A DNA stretch of 64,000 nt, from positions 48,418 through 112,417 of the forward strand of contig CALQJO020000001.1 of NCBI GenBank assembly GCA_943330915.2. Direction: 5' to 3'. This DNA comes from Rhodoferax sp. OV413 (GTDB taxonomy: Bacteria; Pseudomonadota; Gammaproteobacteria; Pseudomonadales; Pseudohongiellaceae). Made by a program: the position numbers and the translations under genes. Below are positions 9,087-20,969 of the stretch, piece after piece. Within the stretch, counting starts at the first letter, position 1. Each line of letters begins with the position of its first letter. The notes under the pieces are model-generated. The model saw only the letters and a program-made list of their open reading frames with translations. It was not told the DNA's origin and searched no databases.

Positions 9087-10703
9087 TCAGGAACTGCAGG
9101 ACAACATTGAACAGCCTGCCTTGTTTACGGCCCACTCAGGTCTTTTTAAACCTGCATAGGCATCAGCAGATGATTGTTGGTGATAAGGCTTTTCAAGCAC
9201 CTTAAGCAGTTTTGTGAAGACATGGATGTCCCCTGCTTCGGCTGCATCGATGGCTTGCTGCGCCAGATAATTTCTTGGCACATAGGCGGGGTTGACACTG
9301 TTCATCATACTCTTTCGTTGCGTGTGCAATGCAGATTCCGACAATAAACAACGACGATAGAGCGCCTCCCAATCCTGATAAGCCTGAGCGATTGATGGTT
9401 GTGATTGTTTGTTGTCGTAAAAAGCCGCATCTACGATTTTGTGAACGTTGCTCTGTGCATCCTCAGGTTTAAACTCAGATAACGAACGGAAGAACAAGGT
9501 CATATCCGTGGGTTGCAGGCATAGTAATTTTTTCAAAGCTTCTATCAGCTCTGCCGGACAGTTAATTGGGTGTTGAAAGCCAAGTTTTTGACTCATCATC
9601 ACCGAGAATTCAACGTCATACGCAGATGGCAACTTAGCAAGAATGGATTGCAATGACTCAGCATCCTGCACAACCGGGTAGATTGCGTTTGCCAACTGAT
9701 ACAGATTCCAGCGCGCAATTGCCGGCTGGTTTCCAAACCTGTAACGTCGATTGGCAGCATCTGTCGTGTTCGGTGTCCAGTCGGGGTTGTAATCATCTAT
9801 CCATCCGTAAGGGCCATAATCGATAGTAAGGCCCAAGACAGACATGTTGTCAGTATTCATTACCCCATGCACAAAACCTACGCGCATCCAATGAACTATC
9901 ATGCTCTGCGTCAGTCTGCACACTTGCTGAAACCAATCGAGATAAACATCTGTCAGTGAGGAGTCTGAGCCTGCCAGGCGCACACGTTCTGACAGATCCT
10001 CCCTGTCGGTAACAACCACAAAGTCAAGCAGGCGTCGCAGTAGATGGTTATCACCTCTTGACGCGGGTAACTCAAAATTTCCAAAACGGACAAAAGAAGG
10101 CGCCACCCGGCATACAATAGCGCCTGGTTCCGCCCTTGGATTGCCGTCATAAAACATATCCCGTACAACCTTGTCGCCCGTGGATACCAAGCTCAAGGCT
10201 CTCGTTGTTGGTACCCCAAGGTGGAACATGGCCTCACTGCACAGGTATTCGCGCAGTGATGACCGAAGCACTGCCCTGCCATCAGCGTGCCTTGAGTAGG
10301 GAGTACCTCCGGCGCCCTTTAACTGCAGTGTGAAATGTTTATTGTGTGCGGTTGAAATCTCGCCCAGATTAATCGCCCGCCCGTCGCCCAGTTGACCTGC
10401 CCAGTTTCCAAACTGATGTCCGCCATAGACCATTGCAAATGGATCCATGCCCGGCAGCAAGGTATTGCCGCTTAATACCTTCACCAGTGCTGCCTTATCG
10501 CCAAGTAGCGGTCGCAGACCTAGCTCGCAGGCCAGTTCTTCGTTAAATGACAATAACTCGGGGTTGCTGGTTCTGGCGGGTTTTACTCTTGAATAGGCAG
10601 CACCTTGCACCTGCCGACAATAGTTATCTTCTATCTTGTCGGCAGGCAATTCGCGGGTGAATCGATTAACAAACGCAGGAGCTTCGGTGTGCGTAAGTGG
10701 CAT
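9087..10703 (-). CDS. selO: Protein adenylyltransferase SelO (YdiU family)
   Basis: 538 aa, YGGHQFGNWAGQLGDGRAINLGE, ...KGAGGTPYSRHADGRAVLRSSLREYL, C-terminal CSMLSCSS. Confidence 0.96.
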   Translation of the reverse strand: MPLTHTEAPAFVNRFTRELPADKIEDNYCRQVQGAAYSRVKPARTSNPELLSFNEELACELGLRPLLGDKAALVKVLSGNTLLPGMDPFAMVYGGHQFGNWAGQLGDGRAINLGEISTAHNKHFTLQLKGAGGTPYSRHADGRAVLRSSLREYLCSEAMFHLGVPTTRALSLVSTGDKVVRDMFYDGNPRAEPGAIVCRVAPSFVRFGNFELPASRGDNHLLRRLLDFVVVTDREDLSERVRLAGSDSSLTDVYLDWFQQVCRLTQSMIVHWMRVGFVHGVMNTDNMSVLGLTIDYGPYGWIDDYNPDWTPNTTDAANRRYRFGNQPAIARWNLYQLANAIYPVVQDAESLQSILAKLPSAYDVEFSVMMSQKLGFQHPINCPAELIEALKKLLCLQPTDMTLFFRSLSEFKPEDAQSNVHKIVDAAFYDNKQSQPSIAQAYQDWEALYRRCLLSESALHTQRKSMMNSVNPAYVPRNYLAQQAIDAAEAGDIHVFTKLLKVLEKPYHQQSSADAYAGLKRPEWAVNKAGCSMLSCSS

Positions 10704-11890
10704 TACCAGTCCGGTCCATCGAGACGTTCAATCAACGTAGCATTGGCTGTGCCGCCGCCCTCGCAGATTGCAATCAGTCCAAAACGGGCTTCACGCCGCT
10801 CCAGCTCATGCAGCAGGCTGGTCACCAGCTTGGCCCCGGTAGCACCAAGGGGATGGCCCAGTGCTTGTGCACCACCGTTCACATTTAATCGGCGAAGATC
10901 AGCGCCTAGTGCTTTGGCCCATGCCAGCGGTACTGATCCGAATGCTTCATTGACCTCATACAGATCGATATCGTCGATGGTCAGATTGGCTTTCTCCAGC
11001 AATTTTTCTGTTGCAGGTATCGGCCCCTCAAGCATGATCTGCGGATCAGAACCTACAACGACCAGCGTGTGAATACGTGCTCTTACGGGTAAATTGTATT
11101 TCTCAATTGCCCGGCGATTAGCAATCAGCACGGCAGCTGCGCCATCGCTGATCTGGCTGGCAGTGCCCGCCGTGATGACGCCGCCTTCGAATAGAGTTTT
11201 TAGCCCTTGCATAGCCTCAAGACTGGCTTCGTAGCGGATTCCTTCGTCAACAGCATGGGTATCCACGCTGCCATCAGCACGTGTTATCTCAACTGGGACA
11301 ATCTCCCGCAGAAAATATCCTTCACGGGTTGCGGCTGCTGCACGTTGATGGCTGAGCACGCCAAATTTGTCGAGCTCTTTACGTGTGATGTGATACTTCT
11401 GCGCGAGTAATTCGGCGCCACTAAATTGACTGAATTCAATGCCGGGATAAAGCTCATCAAGTCTTTCGCCTCGCGGCACCCCACGCCCAAGCGGTTTTGA
11501 ATCATTGATGTTGGAGCCAATCGGCACGAGGCTCATGCACTCCACGCCTCCACAGATAACCAGATCCTGAGTGCCGGACATGACTGCCTGGGCTCCAAAG
11601 TGCACGGCCTGCAACGACGACCCGCACTGGCGGTCTATAGTGACGCCTGGGACTGAGATGTCGAGGCGTGAAGCTAAAGAGACGTTACGCGCAAGATTGC
11701 CAGCTTGTGCACCTACCTGACTGACGCAACCAAAAATGACATCGTCAACAGCATCATTCGGCAAGGCTGTCCGATCAAGAATTTCGTCTACCACTGCAGC
11801 ACCAAGATCTATCGGATGAATAGCACTTAAACTGCCATTCTTCTTGCCGCAGGCGGTTCTGACTGCCGCTACGATATAGGCCTCTGGCAT
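10703..11890 (-). CDS. Acetyl-CoA acetyltransferase (thiolase family)
   Basis: 395 aa, active-site DRQCGSSLQAVHFGAQAV, NVNGGAQALGHPLGATGAK, CEGGGTANATLIE. Confidence 0.95.
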   Translation of the reverse strand: MPEAYIVAAVRTACGKKNGSLSAIHPIDLGAAVVDEILDRTALPNDAVDDVIFGCVSQVGAQAGNLARNVSLASRLDISVPGVTIDRQCGSSLQAVHFGAQAVMSGTQDLVICGGVECMSLVPIGSNINDSKPLGRGVPRGERLDELYPGIEFSQFSGAELLAQKYHITRKELDKFGVLSHQRAAAATREGYFLREIVPVEITRADGSVDTHAVDEGIRYEASLEAMQGLKTLFEGGVITAGTASQISDGAAAVLIANRRAIEKYNLPVRARIHTLVVVGSDPQIMLEGPIPATEKLLEKANLTIDDIDLYEVNEAFGSVPLAWAKALGADLRRLNVNGGAQALGHPLGATGAKLVTSLLHELERREARFGLIAICEGGGTANATLIERLDGPDW

Positions 11891-11928
11891 GACTCACTCT
11901 CCTTTGATATTGATGTTAGAGTTTAAAA

Positions 11929-12429
11929 CTAAACGATATGACCTACCCATCGTCCGGCGAGTGTTACCCCAGCCCAAAGCAACAACGAAACAATTCCTGA
12001 CCATTTCAACATGACAGGAAAATTTTCTGGCTGAATATCTGCCAGACGATACCTGGTCGTCTGCCAGTGAAACATCACCATGTTTAAGGCTGCCAATACC
12101 ATCAGCAGCATCTTCCACTGAAACGCCGGATTCAACATGTGTGCACTTGCGCGGGTGATGAACAACGCGATACCGGTTATACAGGCAACCACAAAGGATG
12201 CCCATATCCAGGGTAAAAAATCTTTGCAAAGATCTTTAATCGAGTATCGATTGGCAGCCACGCCTGCAGCTCTCAAGTCCAGCATCAGCAGAGCGCCTAG
12301 CATAAAGCTGATAGCCAGCACATGCAGGGAGTTAATCAGCGGAAACCACCACGTCGCGCCAATCTGCTCTGCCAGAGGAAGGTACTCAAGGGAAAGCCAG
12401 AATTCATGTGTAAGGACAGCGTTGATCAT
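11929..12429 (-). CDS. Integral membrane protein, DUF6644-like
   Basis: 166 aa with several hydrophobic helices; resembles the neighbouring 12434..13066 product (HxL...G...LDLRxxGVAANR...). Confidence 0.6.
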   Translation of the reverse strand: MINAVLTHEFWLSLEYLPLAEQIGATWWFPLINSLHVLAISFMLGALLMLDLRAAGVAANRYSIKDLCKDFLPWIWASFVVACITGIALFITRASAHMLNPAFQWKMLLMVLAALNMVMFHWQTTRYRLADIQPENFPVMLKWSGIVSLLLWAGVTLAGRWVGHIV

Positions 12430-12433
12430 GAGT

Positions 12434-13066
12434 CTACTCTGGCCAGAAAATATAATCTGAATAAGCTATCCACCGCCCTGCAAGCGCTGTTATCACCCAG
12501 CCACTCATTACAACGGCTGCCAACAGCTTGGTTGGCAATCGGATAGTGTTGGTTTTTAACTCAGAACTGTATTTCCACAACCAGAAACTGGCGAAGATTG
12601 TCAGCAGAAATGCCACAGTTTTGATTGTAAAAATCGGGTTGTAAATGTAGCGCTGTGGTCGGGCAAGAAAAAACAATGCGCCGCTGATAAACATGACAGG
12701 GATAGCAGAAAAAAACCACGGGAACAACCGCTGAGCCATCTCATAAGGATCCTGCCGATTCGCAGCCAACCCTAGTATTCGCAAACACAAAAACACCATA
12801 GACCCAACAATCACAGCGACGCCTAGTAGATGTATCGTTTGCACAACAGGCGGTAAACCCGGAACTGAACGAAGCAAATTATCGCTGAATTCCCGTAATG
12901 GGCTATTACTGAAAAAGTCGCTGAGGCTACCGGCGATATCAGGCAAAAAAGGCTCTGTATCTGGCAACTGATTATTCTTGTTATTGCTGACAATATCCGA
13001 CACAGGTTTCACATTTTTTAAAGATGACACAGTGGAAAACTCTAGGTGAGTGTCTGTGTTGCTCAC
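12434..13066 (-). CDS. Integral membrane protein, DUF6644-like (tandem paralogue)
   Basis: 210 aa, IHLLGVAVIVGSMVFLCLRILGLAANRQDPYEMAQRLFPWFFSAIPVMFISGALFF; similar architecture to 11929..12429 with an extra soluble N-terminus. Confidence 0.6.
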   Translation of the reverse strand: MSNTDTHLEFSTVSSLKNVKPVSDIVSNNKNNQLPDTEPFLPDIAGSLSDFFSNSPLREFSDNLLRSVPGLPPVVQTIHLLGVAVIVGSMVFLCLRILGLAANRQDPYEMAQRLFPWFFSAIPVMFISGALFFLARPQRYIYNPIFTIKTVAFLLTIFASFWLWKYSSELKTNTIRLPTKLLAAVVMSGWVITALAGRWIAYSDYIFWPE

Positions 13067-13187
13067 CTGAATCTAACGAGAGTTTACGCCTGATGATGCT
13101 TGAAAACCATACTGCTTGTTTTACATGGCGAGAGTAAGTTCGGCGCTGAAAATGTCAGGACCTGAAATGGTCAATCGGCTTATTTTA

Positions 13188-13222
13188 TTAAAAATAAAAA
13201 AGGCCCTCGAGAGAGAGCCTTA
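13188..13222 (-). terminator. Terminator of tRNA-Pro
   Basis: Minus strand AAGGCTCTC...GAGGGCCTT stem (one mismatch) followed by TTTTTATTTTTAAT. Confidence 0.6.
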
Positions 13223-13262
13223 TGTTGTGAGGTTTGCAGCAAGAATCATACAACAGCAAATT

Positions 13263-13339
13263 TGGTCGGAACGGCAGGATTTGAACCTGCGACCCCCACA
13301 CCCCCAGTGTGGTGCGCTACCAGACTGCGCTACGCCCCG
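13263..13339 (-). tRNA. tRNA-Pro (anticodon GGG)
   Basis: CGGGGCGTAGCGCAGTCTGGTAGCGCACCACACTGGGGGTGTGGGGGTCGCAGGTTCAAATCCTGCCGTTCCGACCA. Cloverleaf closes, anticodon loop CTGGGGG, CCA encoded. Confidence 0.96.
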
Positions 13340-13433
13340 AAACAAGAGCCGGCATTATACTTGCCTTGCCTGTGCTTGCAAGTCCCTTGCGGATTAGCTT
13401 TGTGTTTTGCATCAAGTACGTGTGTTTATGATT

Positions 13434-13473
13434 GCAAGAAAAAAAGGTGGTCGGACAGATTACCCGACCACCT
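13434..13473 (-). terminator. Rho-independent terminator downstream of the TonB receptor gene
   Basis: Perfect 10-bp AGGTGGTCGG/CCGACCACCT (13445-13454/13464-13473) with a T-run on the minus strand. Confidence 0.85.
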
Positions 13474-13500
13474 CTGTTTTCTTAAAGGTAACGCTTCAGA

Positions 13501-16437
13501 TTACATCTCGAAGGTTACACGACCGTACAGCATGCGACCGGTTGGGTCATAAAGAATTGACTCCATGCCGCCGAGCATTGGGACTTTTTGCGGCATTCTG
13601 TCAAAAAGGTTACGGGCACCCAGCGTAAAGCTCAGCTCGCCGCCCAATGCTTCGAGGCCACGATAGTTGTAGCTGGCGTCGAAGATCGAAGAGGCTTTCA
13701 GTACATCTACATTGCGATAGTTGCTGAATGGCAAGCGCGCCTGATAGTCAAACTTGTTTGCATCAAACAGAACATCATCTATGTAACGACCGGTTAAGTT
13801 TGCGCTGTGCCGGTCACGTGACCAGCCAAGACTGACGTTAGCTTTAACTCGAGGTATCGGAGGAACCGCACCAGTCAAGTCATTCTGCAATCCTGCTGCT
13901 TCAACTATCGGGCGATCAGGTCGCAGTTGGTAAGAGTAACTATCAACGTAGGTTGCATCCATGGCAAGGCTGAACATGCCAAAGTCCGCGACCGAGAAGC
14001 GATAGCTCCACTTAAGATCGTACGCCTCCACCAACATTTTTGACGCATTACTGGATCCACTCAGAATACGGTCAATTTGATCCAGTCCAGCCGGGTTGCG
14101 CTGAATACGTTTGTCCGATCGCGGGTCATTGACCCATTGCTGAACAAGATCCAATGGCGGTTTGGCTGTGGCCGTATAGTTTAATGCCTGACGGAAATTG
14201 AAGAAATCTGTCGCCAAAACGTCTGCAGTTGTTGAGCTCACAATGCGATCAACGAAATCAGTTTTACTGTAATCAATAGAAATACTCATGTTTTCTATCA
14301 AGTCCAGATCAAAACCCAACGACAGCGTGTCTGCAGATTCGGGAACCAGATCAGGGTTGCCTTGTGAACAGTTAGCCGTAAAAGCTGCAAAAGTTGTAAA
14401 TGGGTCTGAAACGTTGGTTAATCCGCAGGATTGAGGAGCATTCAGTTCTCCCAAGCTCGGCGCAATGAAAGAAGAACCAGCGCTGGCGCGCAGCGTCAGT
14501 CTGTCCATTGGGGTATAAACCAGGCCGTACTTGGGGTCAGTTGAGCTTTGACCTGTGCTGTAAGATTCATCACGGACTGCCAATTGCAATTCAAGATTGC
14601 TCAGCAGCGGCGCAGACACTTCAACAAAGTATGCATCAACGCTTCGGCCGTCGCTGGTTGGGAACAGACGGGTACCGATAAACACATCACCCGTCAAGCT
14701 GTGCAGGCTGGGGATGTTGTTAAAACGATCCGAACGACGCTGATATCCCACTGCGGCAGCAACTGGACCACCCGGCAGTTCAAATCCGCCCAACGGCACT
14801 TCACCATTGAGGACCAGATCAATAGTCTGCAGTTTGTCGGTGTCGTTGACTCGGTTTGTTGTGTAAACCGTAGAGTCAGCAACAGCCTGTGTGTTCAGTA
14901 CTGCGGGCGATGTTGCAACAAAGGGGTTAAAGCAGGAACTGCGATCTTTAAGTACGTCACAGTTCAAACCACGCTGCAGAGCTCCGAGGCTGAAGTTGCT
15001 GGCTACGCTTTTATCAAGTTGGTATGCAAACATATAGTTTGCTGAACCCCGCCATCCCTCGATAAACGGAACAGCAAATTCGGCTTTGATCGCCTGCCGG
15101 ATACCGCGTACATAAGTTTCGCCTTCCAGAGAGCCGTCATCGGCTAACTGCGTTGGCAATGTGCCCTGTTTGCCCCATGGACGCCAGGAGTTAAAGGTCA
15201 CGTCTTCATTAAATGGGATGCCCGTTGCATCAATGATAACGGCACCACGTGCATCGCGATCTGGCAGGCCATCGCGGTTCTGATCGCGGGCAAACAAGGG
15301 TGCTCCGGCTGAGTTAACTGCTCTGAACGGGTTGCCCGGCAGTTCGCCACGGACTGTTGGCAATTCTGACACACGACCACCGGGGTTGGATGCTGAGCCG
15401 CGCGGATAGGCACGACGTGCGAACACGCTGGTCTGTGAACTGATGCTGAAATCAGAGCTCACATCATAGGACAGGTTCAGGAATGCAGTGCCTGAGTCCT
15501 GAGCAGTACGGAAATCCCAGAATTCACCATAGTCGTACCAGCAACGCGTACCACCCGTGGCACCAGTCTGGTTGAACAGGAAACCGTTAGGGTTAGAACC
15601 TTCCACAGTCGGGTCATTTCTGACTGCGCCGCAACCCGGATCCGGGCGGACAGTCGTTTGCACAACACCAGCTGCATTGCGGACCAGGTTGCCCGCAGCA
15701 TCACGTCGTGGCACGTTGTAGTTGCCTGGATTGGATGTTGAGGATGAGGTTAACCCTGCATTCATCTGGTCTGGACGATCACGCATGCGCAGACGTCCGT
15801 TTGTTCGGTAGTCAGCTGCGAACACCACGTTGAGACCACTGATCTCGGTGCCGCCCAGGAAGCTGAGTTGTGAATCTTTGTAGTCACCGCGGGAATCGCC
15901 CTGCTGGTAAACCTCGACTTTTACGCCATCGTAGGAGGTGCGTGGAACAAAGTTCACAACGCCAGCTACTGCCTGTGAGCCGTACAGTGCCGCGGCTCCG
16001 TCAGTCACGATGTCGAGTCGCTGAATCGCAATCTGTGGCAAGAAGGTATTGACGTTGGTGCCAATCACGCGCATACCGTCAACGAGGTTAAGGGTGGCAC
16101 CAGCCCCCAGTCCTCGCAGGTTTATAGATGTAGTCGTACTGGAAGCGCCAGTCAATGAGTTCTGGGTAATTGTAGAACCCTGGTTAAAACTCAGATTGTG
16201 AATAACGTCACCCATGTTTGGCGTACCCGCCAGCGCGATATCCTCTGCGCCGATTTGGGTGATGGGAGATGCAGCACGGAAACCTTCGGTACGTCGGATA
16301 AAGGAGCCGGTAACAACAACCTCTTCAACTTCCGGGGTGTCCTGTGCGATAGCTGCGCCTGAAGGGATCAGCAACGCTGCAGCGATTGCAGCGGACAGGA
16401 GATTAGCTCTGTAATTGATAGCAGATTTGGATTTCAT
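13501..16437 (-). CDS. TonB-dependent outer-membrane receptor (substrate unknown)
   Basis: 978 aa, signal peptide, VEEVVVTGSFIRR plug start, INLRGLGAGATLNLVDGMRV, C-terminal LGARNLFDRMPQ...GRMLYGRVTFEM. Confidence 0.95.
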   Translation of the reverse strand: MKSKSAINYRANLLSAAIAAALLIPSGAAIAQDTPEVEEVVVTGSFIRRTEGFRAASPITQIGAEDIALAGTPNMGDVIHNLSFNQGSTITQNSLTGASSTTTSINLRGLGAGATLNLVDGMRVIGTNVNTFLPQIAIQRLDIVTDGAAALYGSQAVAGVVNFVPRTSYDGVKVEVYQQGDSRGDYKDSQLSFLGGTEISGLNVVFAADYRTNGRLRMRDRPDQMNAGLTSSSTSNPGNYNVPRRDAAGNLVRNAAGVVQTTVRPDPGCGAVRNDPTVEGSNPNGFLFNQTGATGGTRCWYDYGEFWDFRTAQDSGTAFLNLSYDVSSDFSISSQTSVFARRAYPRGSASNPGGRVSELPTVRGELPGNPFRAVNSAGAPLFARDQNRDGLPDRDARGAVIIDATGIPFNEDVTFNSWRPWGKQGTLPTQLADDGSLEGETYVRGIRQAIKAEFAVPFIEGWRGSANYMFAYQLDKSVASNFSLGALQRGLNCDVLKDRSSCFNPFVATSPAVLNTQAVADSTVYTTNRVNDTDKLQTIDLVLNGEVPLGGFELPGGPVAAAVGYQRRSDRFNNIPSLHSLTGDVFIGTRLFPTSDGRSVDAYFVEVSAPLLSNLELQLAVRDESYSTGQSSTDPKYGLVYTPMDRLTLRASAGSSFIAPSLGELNAPQSCGLTNVSDPFTTFAAFTANCSQGNPDLVPESADTLSLGFDLDLIENMSISIDYSKTDFVDRIVSSTTADVLATDFFNFRQALNYTATAKPPLDLVQQWVNDPRSDKRIQRNPAGLDQIDRILSGSSNASKMLVEAYDLKWSYRFSVADFGMFSLAMDATYVDSYSYQLRPDRPIVEAAGLQNDLTGAVPPIPRVKANVSLGWSRDRHSANLTGRYIDDVLFDANKFDYQARLPFSNYRNVDVLKASSIFDASYNYRGLEALGGELSFTLGARNLFDRMPQKVPMLGGMESILYDPTGRMLYGRVTFEM

Positions 16438-16730
16438 CCATAGACCTCTAGATGTTTCTTATGTTTTTGGGTCGGCTGTGCAGGAGTGACACAGCGTCAT
16501 TTTTGCTTAAATGCGTGGGTGCATACTTCTTAAGCAATGATTCATCTATATTTCCCCGATAAATCAGTGGCGGAATATATCATTGTGATTGGTACAGTAA
16601 AGCTGATTTGCCAGAAATGTCTTTCAAATTAAAGTGCGATCGTTCGAATAATACTGCTGGCGTGGCTGGCGTGGTGGTCAAGGCGAGTGAATGAGATAAA
16701 CAAATAGCGAGAAGAATCCTGCCGGACAGT

Positions 16731-17102
16731 TCAAAGCATTTTGAGCACAGACTCTATCTCGGCAATCATCGAGCGGATGTCATTGCCTTCAACTGCAGCA
16801 GTCGTCGTAATATTTGCAGCAGGTAGCTCTTGAGTACTACTCATGCGTTGACGCGCGCCTCCGATCGTAAACCCCTGCTCATATAACAAAGATTTGATCT
16901 GGCGGATAAGAAGTACGTCTTCTCGCTGATAATAGCGGCGGTTACCGCGTCTTTTTACGGGTTTCAACTGAGGGAATTCCTGCTCCCAATAACGCAGCAC
17001 GTGCGGTTTTACAGAGCACAATTCTCCTACTTCGCCAATTGTAAAGTAGCGTTTGGCGGGAATCGGGGGTAAGTCCTTGTTACTGTTGCTGGGTTCCAGC
17101 AT
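16731..17102 (-). CDS. MerR family transcriptional regulator
   Basis: 123 aa, [47 protein letters not shown]; pheST-ihfA-merR order. Confidence 0.95.
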   Translation of the reverse strand: MLEPSNSNKDLPPIPAKRYFTIGEVGELCSVKPHVLRYWEQEFPQLKPVKRRGNRRYYQREDVLLIRQIKSLLYEQGFTIGGARQRMSSTQELPAANITTTAAVEGNDIRSMIAEIESVLKML

Positions 17103-17397
17103 ATTTTTCTACTCGAGCTTTCAGCTTCTGGCCAGGGCGAAATGTAACGACCCGACGTGCCTTAATTGGAATTTCTTCTCCGGTCTTGGGGTTGCGCCCG
17201 GGGCGTTGTTTCTTGTCGCGAAGATCGAAGTTGCCAAAACCGGAGAGCTTTACCTGCTCATTAGCCTCAAGCGCTTGTCGGATTTCTTCAAAGAACTGCT
17301 CTACCAGTTCTTTGGCTTCGCGTTTATTCACGCCAAGTTCATCAAACAAACGTTCAGCCATTTCCGCTTTTGTCAGCGCGCCCTTATCCATGCTCAA
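17080..17397 (-). CDS. ihfA: Integration host factor subunit alpha
   Basis: 105 aa, [86 protein letters not shown]. Confidence 0.98.
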   Translation of the reverse strand: MSMDKGALTKAEMAERLFDELGVNKREAKELVEQFFEEIRQALEANEQVKLSGFGNFDLRDKKQRPGRNPKTGEEIPIKARRVVTFRPGQKLKARVEKYAGTQQQ

Positions 17398-19793
17398 TTC
17401 CTTAACTTTGCATTAAATTTGACTTCCAGGCCTTTGACACAACGCTCAATTATGGAATTGATGTCGTCGTCACCTAGAGTGCGTGAAGGATGTTGCCAGG
17501 TCAAGCCCAGTGCCATACTTTTTTTCTCGAAACCTATAGCATCGTCTTGATAAACATCAAATATTCTAAGCGAAGTAAGGTGTTCTCCCGCCAACGCTTG
17601 TAATTCGCTCCTGATAGCCTGCGCCGGGACGTGCCTGTCAATCAAAACAGCCAGGTCTCTGGAGACCTCAGGAAACCGGGAAAGTGCTTTGAATGCCGGT
17701 TTTCGTGAGTTCATTACTGCTGCCAGTTCAATCTCAAACAGGAATGTTTTGTCATTCAGGTCAAGCGCACGCTGCAAAACTGGAGACAGTGCTCCTATCC
17801 AGCCTACCGGCAGCCCGGACTTGAGGATTCGAGCACATTGGCCGTCATGAAGTGCCGGGTGCTTCTGTGCCTCAAAGGCAAACTTGTCATGTTCGCCGCT
17901 CAGGGAAAGTATTGTTTCTACATCCCCTTTTGCATCGTAGAAATCAGCAGCATCGCGACCTTGAGACCAGTCGGCCGGCAGGCGGCTACCATAAATAAGC
18001 CCGCCCAACATATCAGGCTGGTTGATCAGATCCCCGGAAGGCAGGAATATCTGGCCCGTTTCAAACAATCTGACCCGGGCCTGTTGGCGATTAACATTGT
18101 AACGTAAGGTCTGGATTAGCCCCGCCCACAAGCTTGTCCGCATCACCGCCATTTCTGCTGAAATTGGGTTTTGAAGAGGAACTGGCAGCAGGTCTGGTCT
18201 CAGCATTGCCATCAGTGAGGGTTCAACGAAGCTATAGGTGATAACTTGTTGATATCCCAGAGTTACAAGCCTTTCGCGAAGTCTCTCTGGGCTCACAGAG
18301 CCTTCAGGGCTTGGCGAAAGATTCATACGTACCAAGGGCTTGGTAACAGGCAGTTGATCATATCCGTAGACGCGCGCCAATTCCTCGATAAGATCTGCTT
18401 CTATGCTGATATCAAATCGGTGCGAAGGGATTACAAATTGAAGACTTGTATCAGTTGAAGATTGAAGAACCAGTCCTAATCTATTGAGTATATTGATAAT
18501 GTCAGTCCTGCTCATGATCATTCCGAGCAATCGATTAACATTATCAATTTCCAGTTTCACTGATTTTTTTGTAGGTACCGTGTGTTCACACACAATCACT
18601 GGTCCAGCATCCCCACCAACTATCTGCAATAAAAGCTGAGTCGCGCGCTCAATCGCTTGCAATTGCAAGTCGCTATCAACACCTCTTTCGTATCGATGAG
18701 ATGAATCTGTATGCAATCCGTAACGTCGGGCCCTGCCAGCGATTGCTAACGGGTCAAACCACGCACACTCAAGAAAAATATGTTTGGTGTCAGAGTTTAC
18801 GCCACTGTGCTTTCCGCCCATGATGCCGGCCAGAGCCAAAGGGCCTTGCTGATCGGTGATCAGAAGAGTGTCTGGTTGGACTTCAATTTGTTTGCCATCT
18901 AACAGGACAATTTTTTCACCGGCCTCGGCCATGCGTACATTGATGCCGCCGTTTAACTGGCTCAAATCGAACGCATGCATTGGTTGACCAAGCTCAAGCA
19001 ATATATAGTTGGTTACATCAACGACAGGATCAATACTTCTGAGACCGCATCGCCGCAGTTTTTCCTGCATCCACAGCGGTGTCTCCACATTGATATCAAT
19101 GCCTTTTATAACACGGCCAATATATCTCGGGCATTGCTCTGCAGCGGTGAGTTGTACCGCAAAGACATCATCAATAGTGGGTTGTACTGCTTCGATTACA
19201 GGTTCACAAAAATCCAGATTGTTAAGCGCGGAAATTTCGCGCGCCAGTCCTCTAATACTCAGACAATCCCCTCGATTAGGGGTCAGGTCCATTTCGTAAA
19301 ACATATCATCCAGCTGCAAGAATTCCCGTACGGACTTGCCGACCGGGGCATCTGCTGGCAATTCAAACAAGCCGTCAGACTTCTCAGCCAGACCAAGTTC
19401 CTGTGCAGAGCACAGCATTCCAAATGATTCAACACCACGTAATTTGGCTTTTTTGATCGCAAAGGAAGATGAGACGCCTGGCTCTGATGAAACAACCGGC
19501 AGTTGAGCACCAATGCGTGCATACGGAACCTTTAAACCGCTGCGAACGTTGGCGGCACCACAAACAACTTGCAGCACTTCTTCGCCGTCAAACACCTCAC
19601 ATACCCTCAATTTATCGGCATCCGGGTGCTGAACCACGTTGACAACTTCGGCGACAATTACACCTGCAAACTGCGCTGCAACAGGTCCATGCGCATCGAC
19701 TTCCAGCCCGGCCATCGTCAATTGACTGATAAGTGCCTCTGGCTCAAGGTCAAAATCAACCCACTCACGTATCCATTGTTGTGTAAAAATCAT
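17394..19793 (-). CDS. pheT: Phenylalanyl-tRNA synthetase beta subunit
   Basis: 799 aa, EMAP/tRBD N-terminus, B3/B4, anticodon-binding FDX-ACB C-terminus ([15 protein letters not shown]). Confidence 0.98.
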   Translation of the reverse strand: MIFTQQWIREWVDFDLEPEALISQLTMAGLEVDAHGPVAAQFAGVIVAEVVNVVQHPDADKLRVCEVFDGEEVLQVVCGAANVRSGLKVPYARIGAQLPVVSSEPGVSSSFAIKKAKLRGVESFGMLCSAQELGLAEKSDGLFELPADAPVGKSVREFLQLDDMFYEMDLTPNRGDCLSIRGLAREISALNNLDFCEPVIEAVQPTIDDVFAVQLTAAEQCPRYIGRVIKGIDINVETPLWMQEKLRRCGLRSIDPVVDVTNYILLELGQPMHAFDLSQLNGGINVRMAEAGEKIVLLDGKQIEVQPDTLLITDQQGPLALAGIMGGKHSGVNSDTKHIFLECAWFDPLAIAGRARRYGLHTDSSHRYERGVDSDLQLQAIERATQLLLQIVGGDAGPVIVCEHTVPTKKSVKLEIDNVNRLLGMIMSRTDIINILNRLGLVLQSSTDTSLQFVIPSHRFDISIEADLIEELARVYGYDQLPVTKPLVRMNLSPSPEGSVSPERLRERLVTLGYQQVITYSFVEPSLMAMLRPDLLPVPLQNPISAEMAVMRTSLWAGLIQTLRYNVNRQQARVRLFETGQIFLPSGDLINQPDMLGGLIYGSRLPADWSQGRDAADFYDAKGDVETILSLSGEHDKFAFEAQKHPALHDGQCARILKSGLPVGWIGALSPVLQRALDLNDKTFLFEIELAAVMNSRKPAFKALSRFPEVSRDLAVLIDRHVPAQAIRSELQALAGEHLTSLRIFDVYQDDAIGFEKKSMALGLTWQHPSRTLGDDDINSIIERCVKGLEVKFNAKLRN

Positions 19794-19870
19794 GCTTCGT
19801 TGCTCTTACTGTCTACTCATGGCTTTTCATTACTTTATAAATCAAAAATTTAATGCATTTCTACCGATCG

Positions 19871-20899
<1,029 letters not shown>

Positions 20900-20969
20900 T
20901 CAATCCGTTAAATGCACAGAGCCGGCTCAGGTGTTGAACACCCGAACCGGCTCTGCAAAAAGTAACACT

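Noticed and set aside
13116-13397. ORF containing RQDLNLRPPHPQCGALPDCATPRNK
   Set aside because: Classic spurious translation across the antisense of a tRNA gene (tRNA-Pro).
16660-16681. Tandem CTGGCGTGG CTGGCGTGG
   Set aside because: Only two short copies in non-coding DNA; likely chance or simple duplication.
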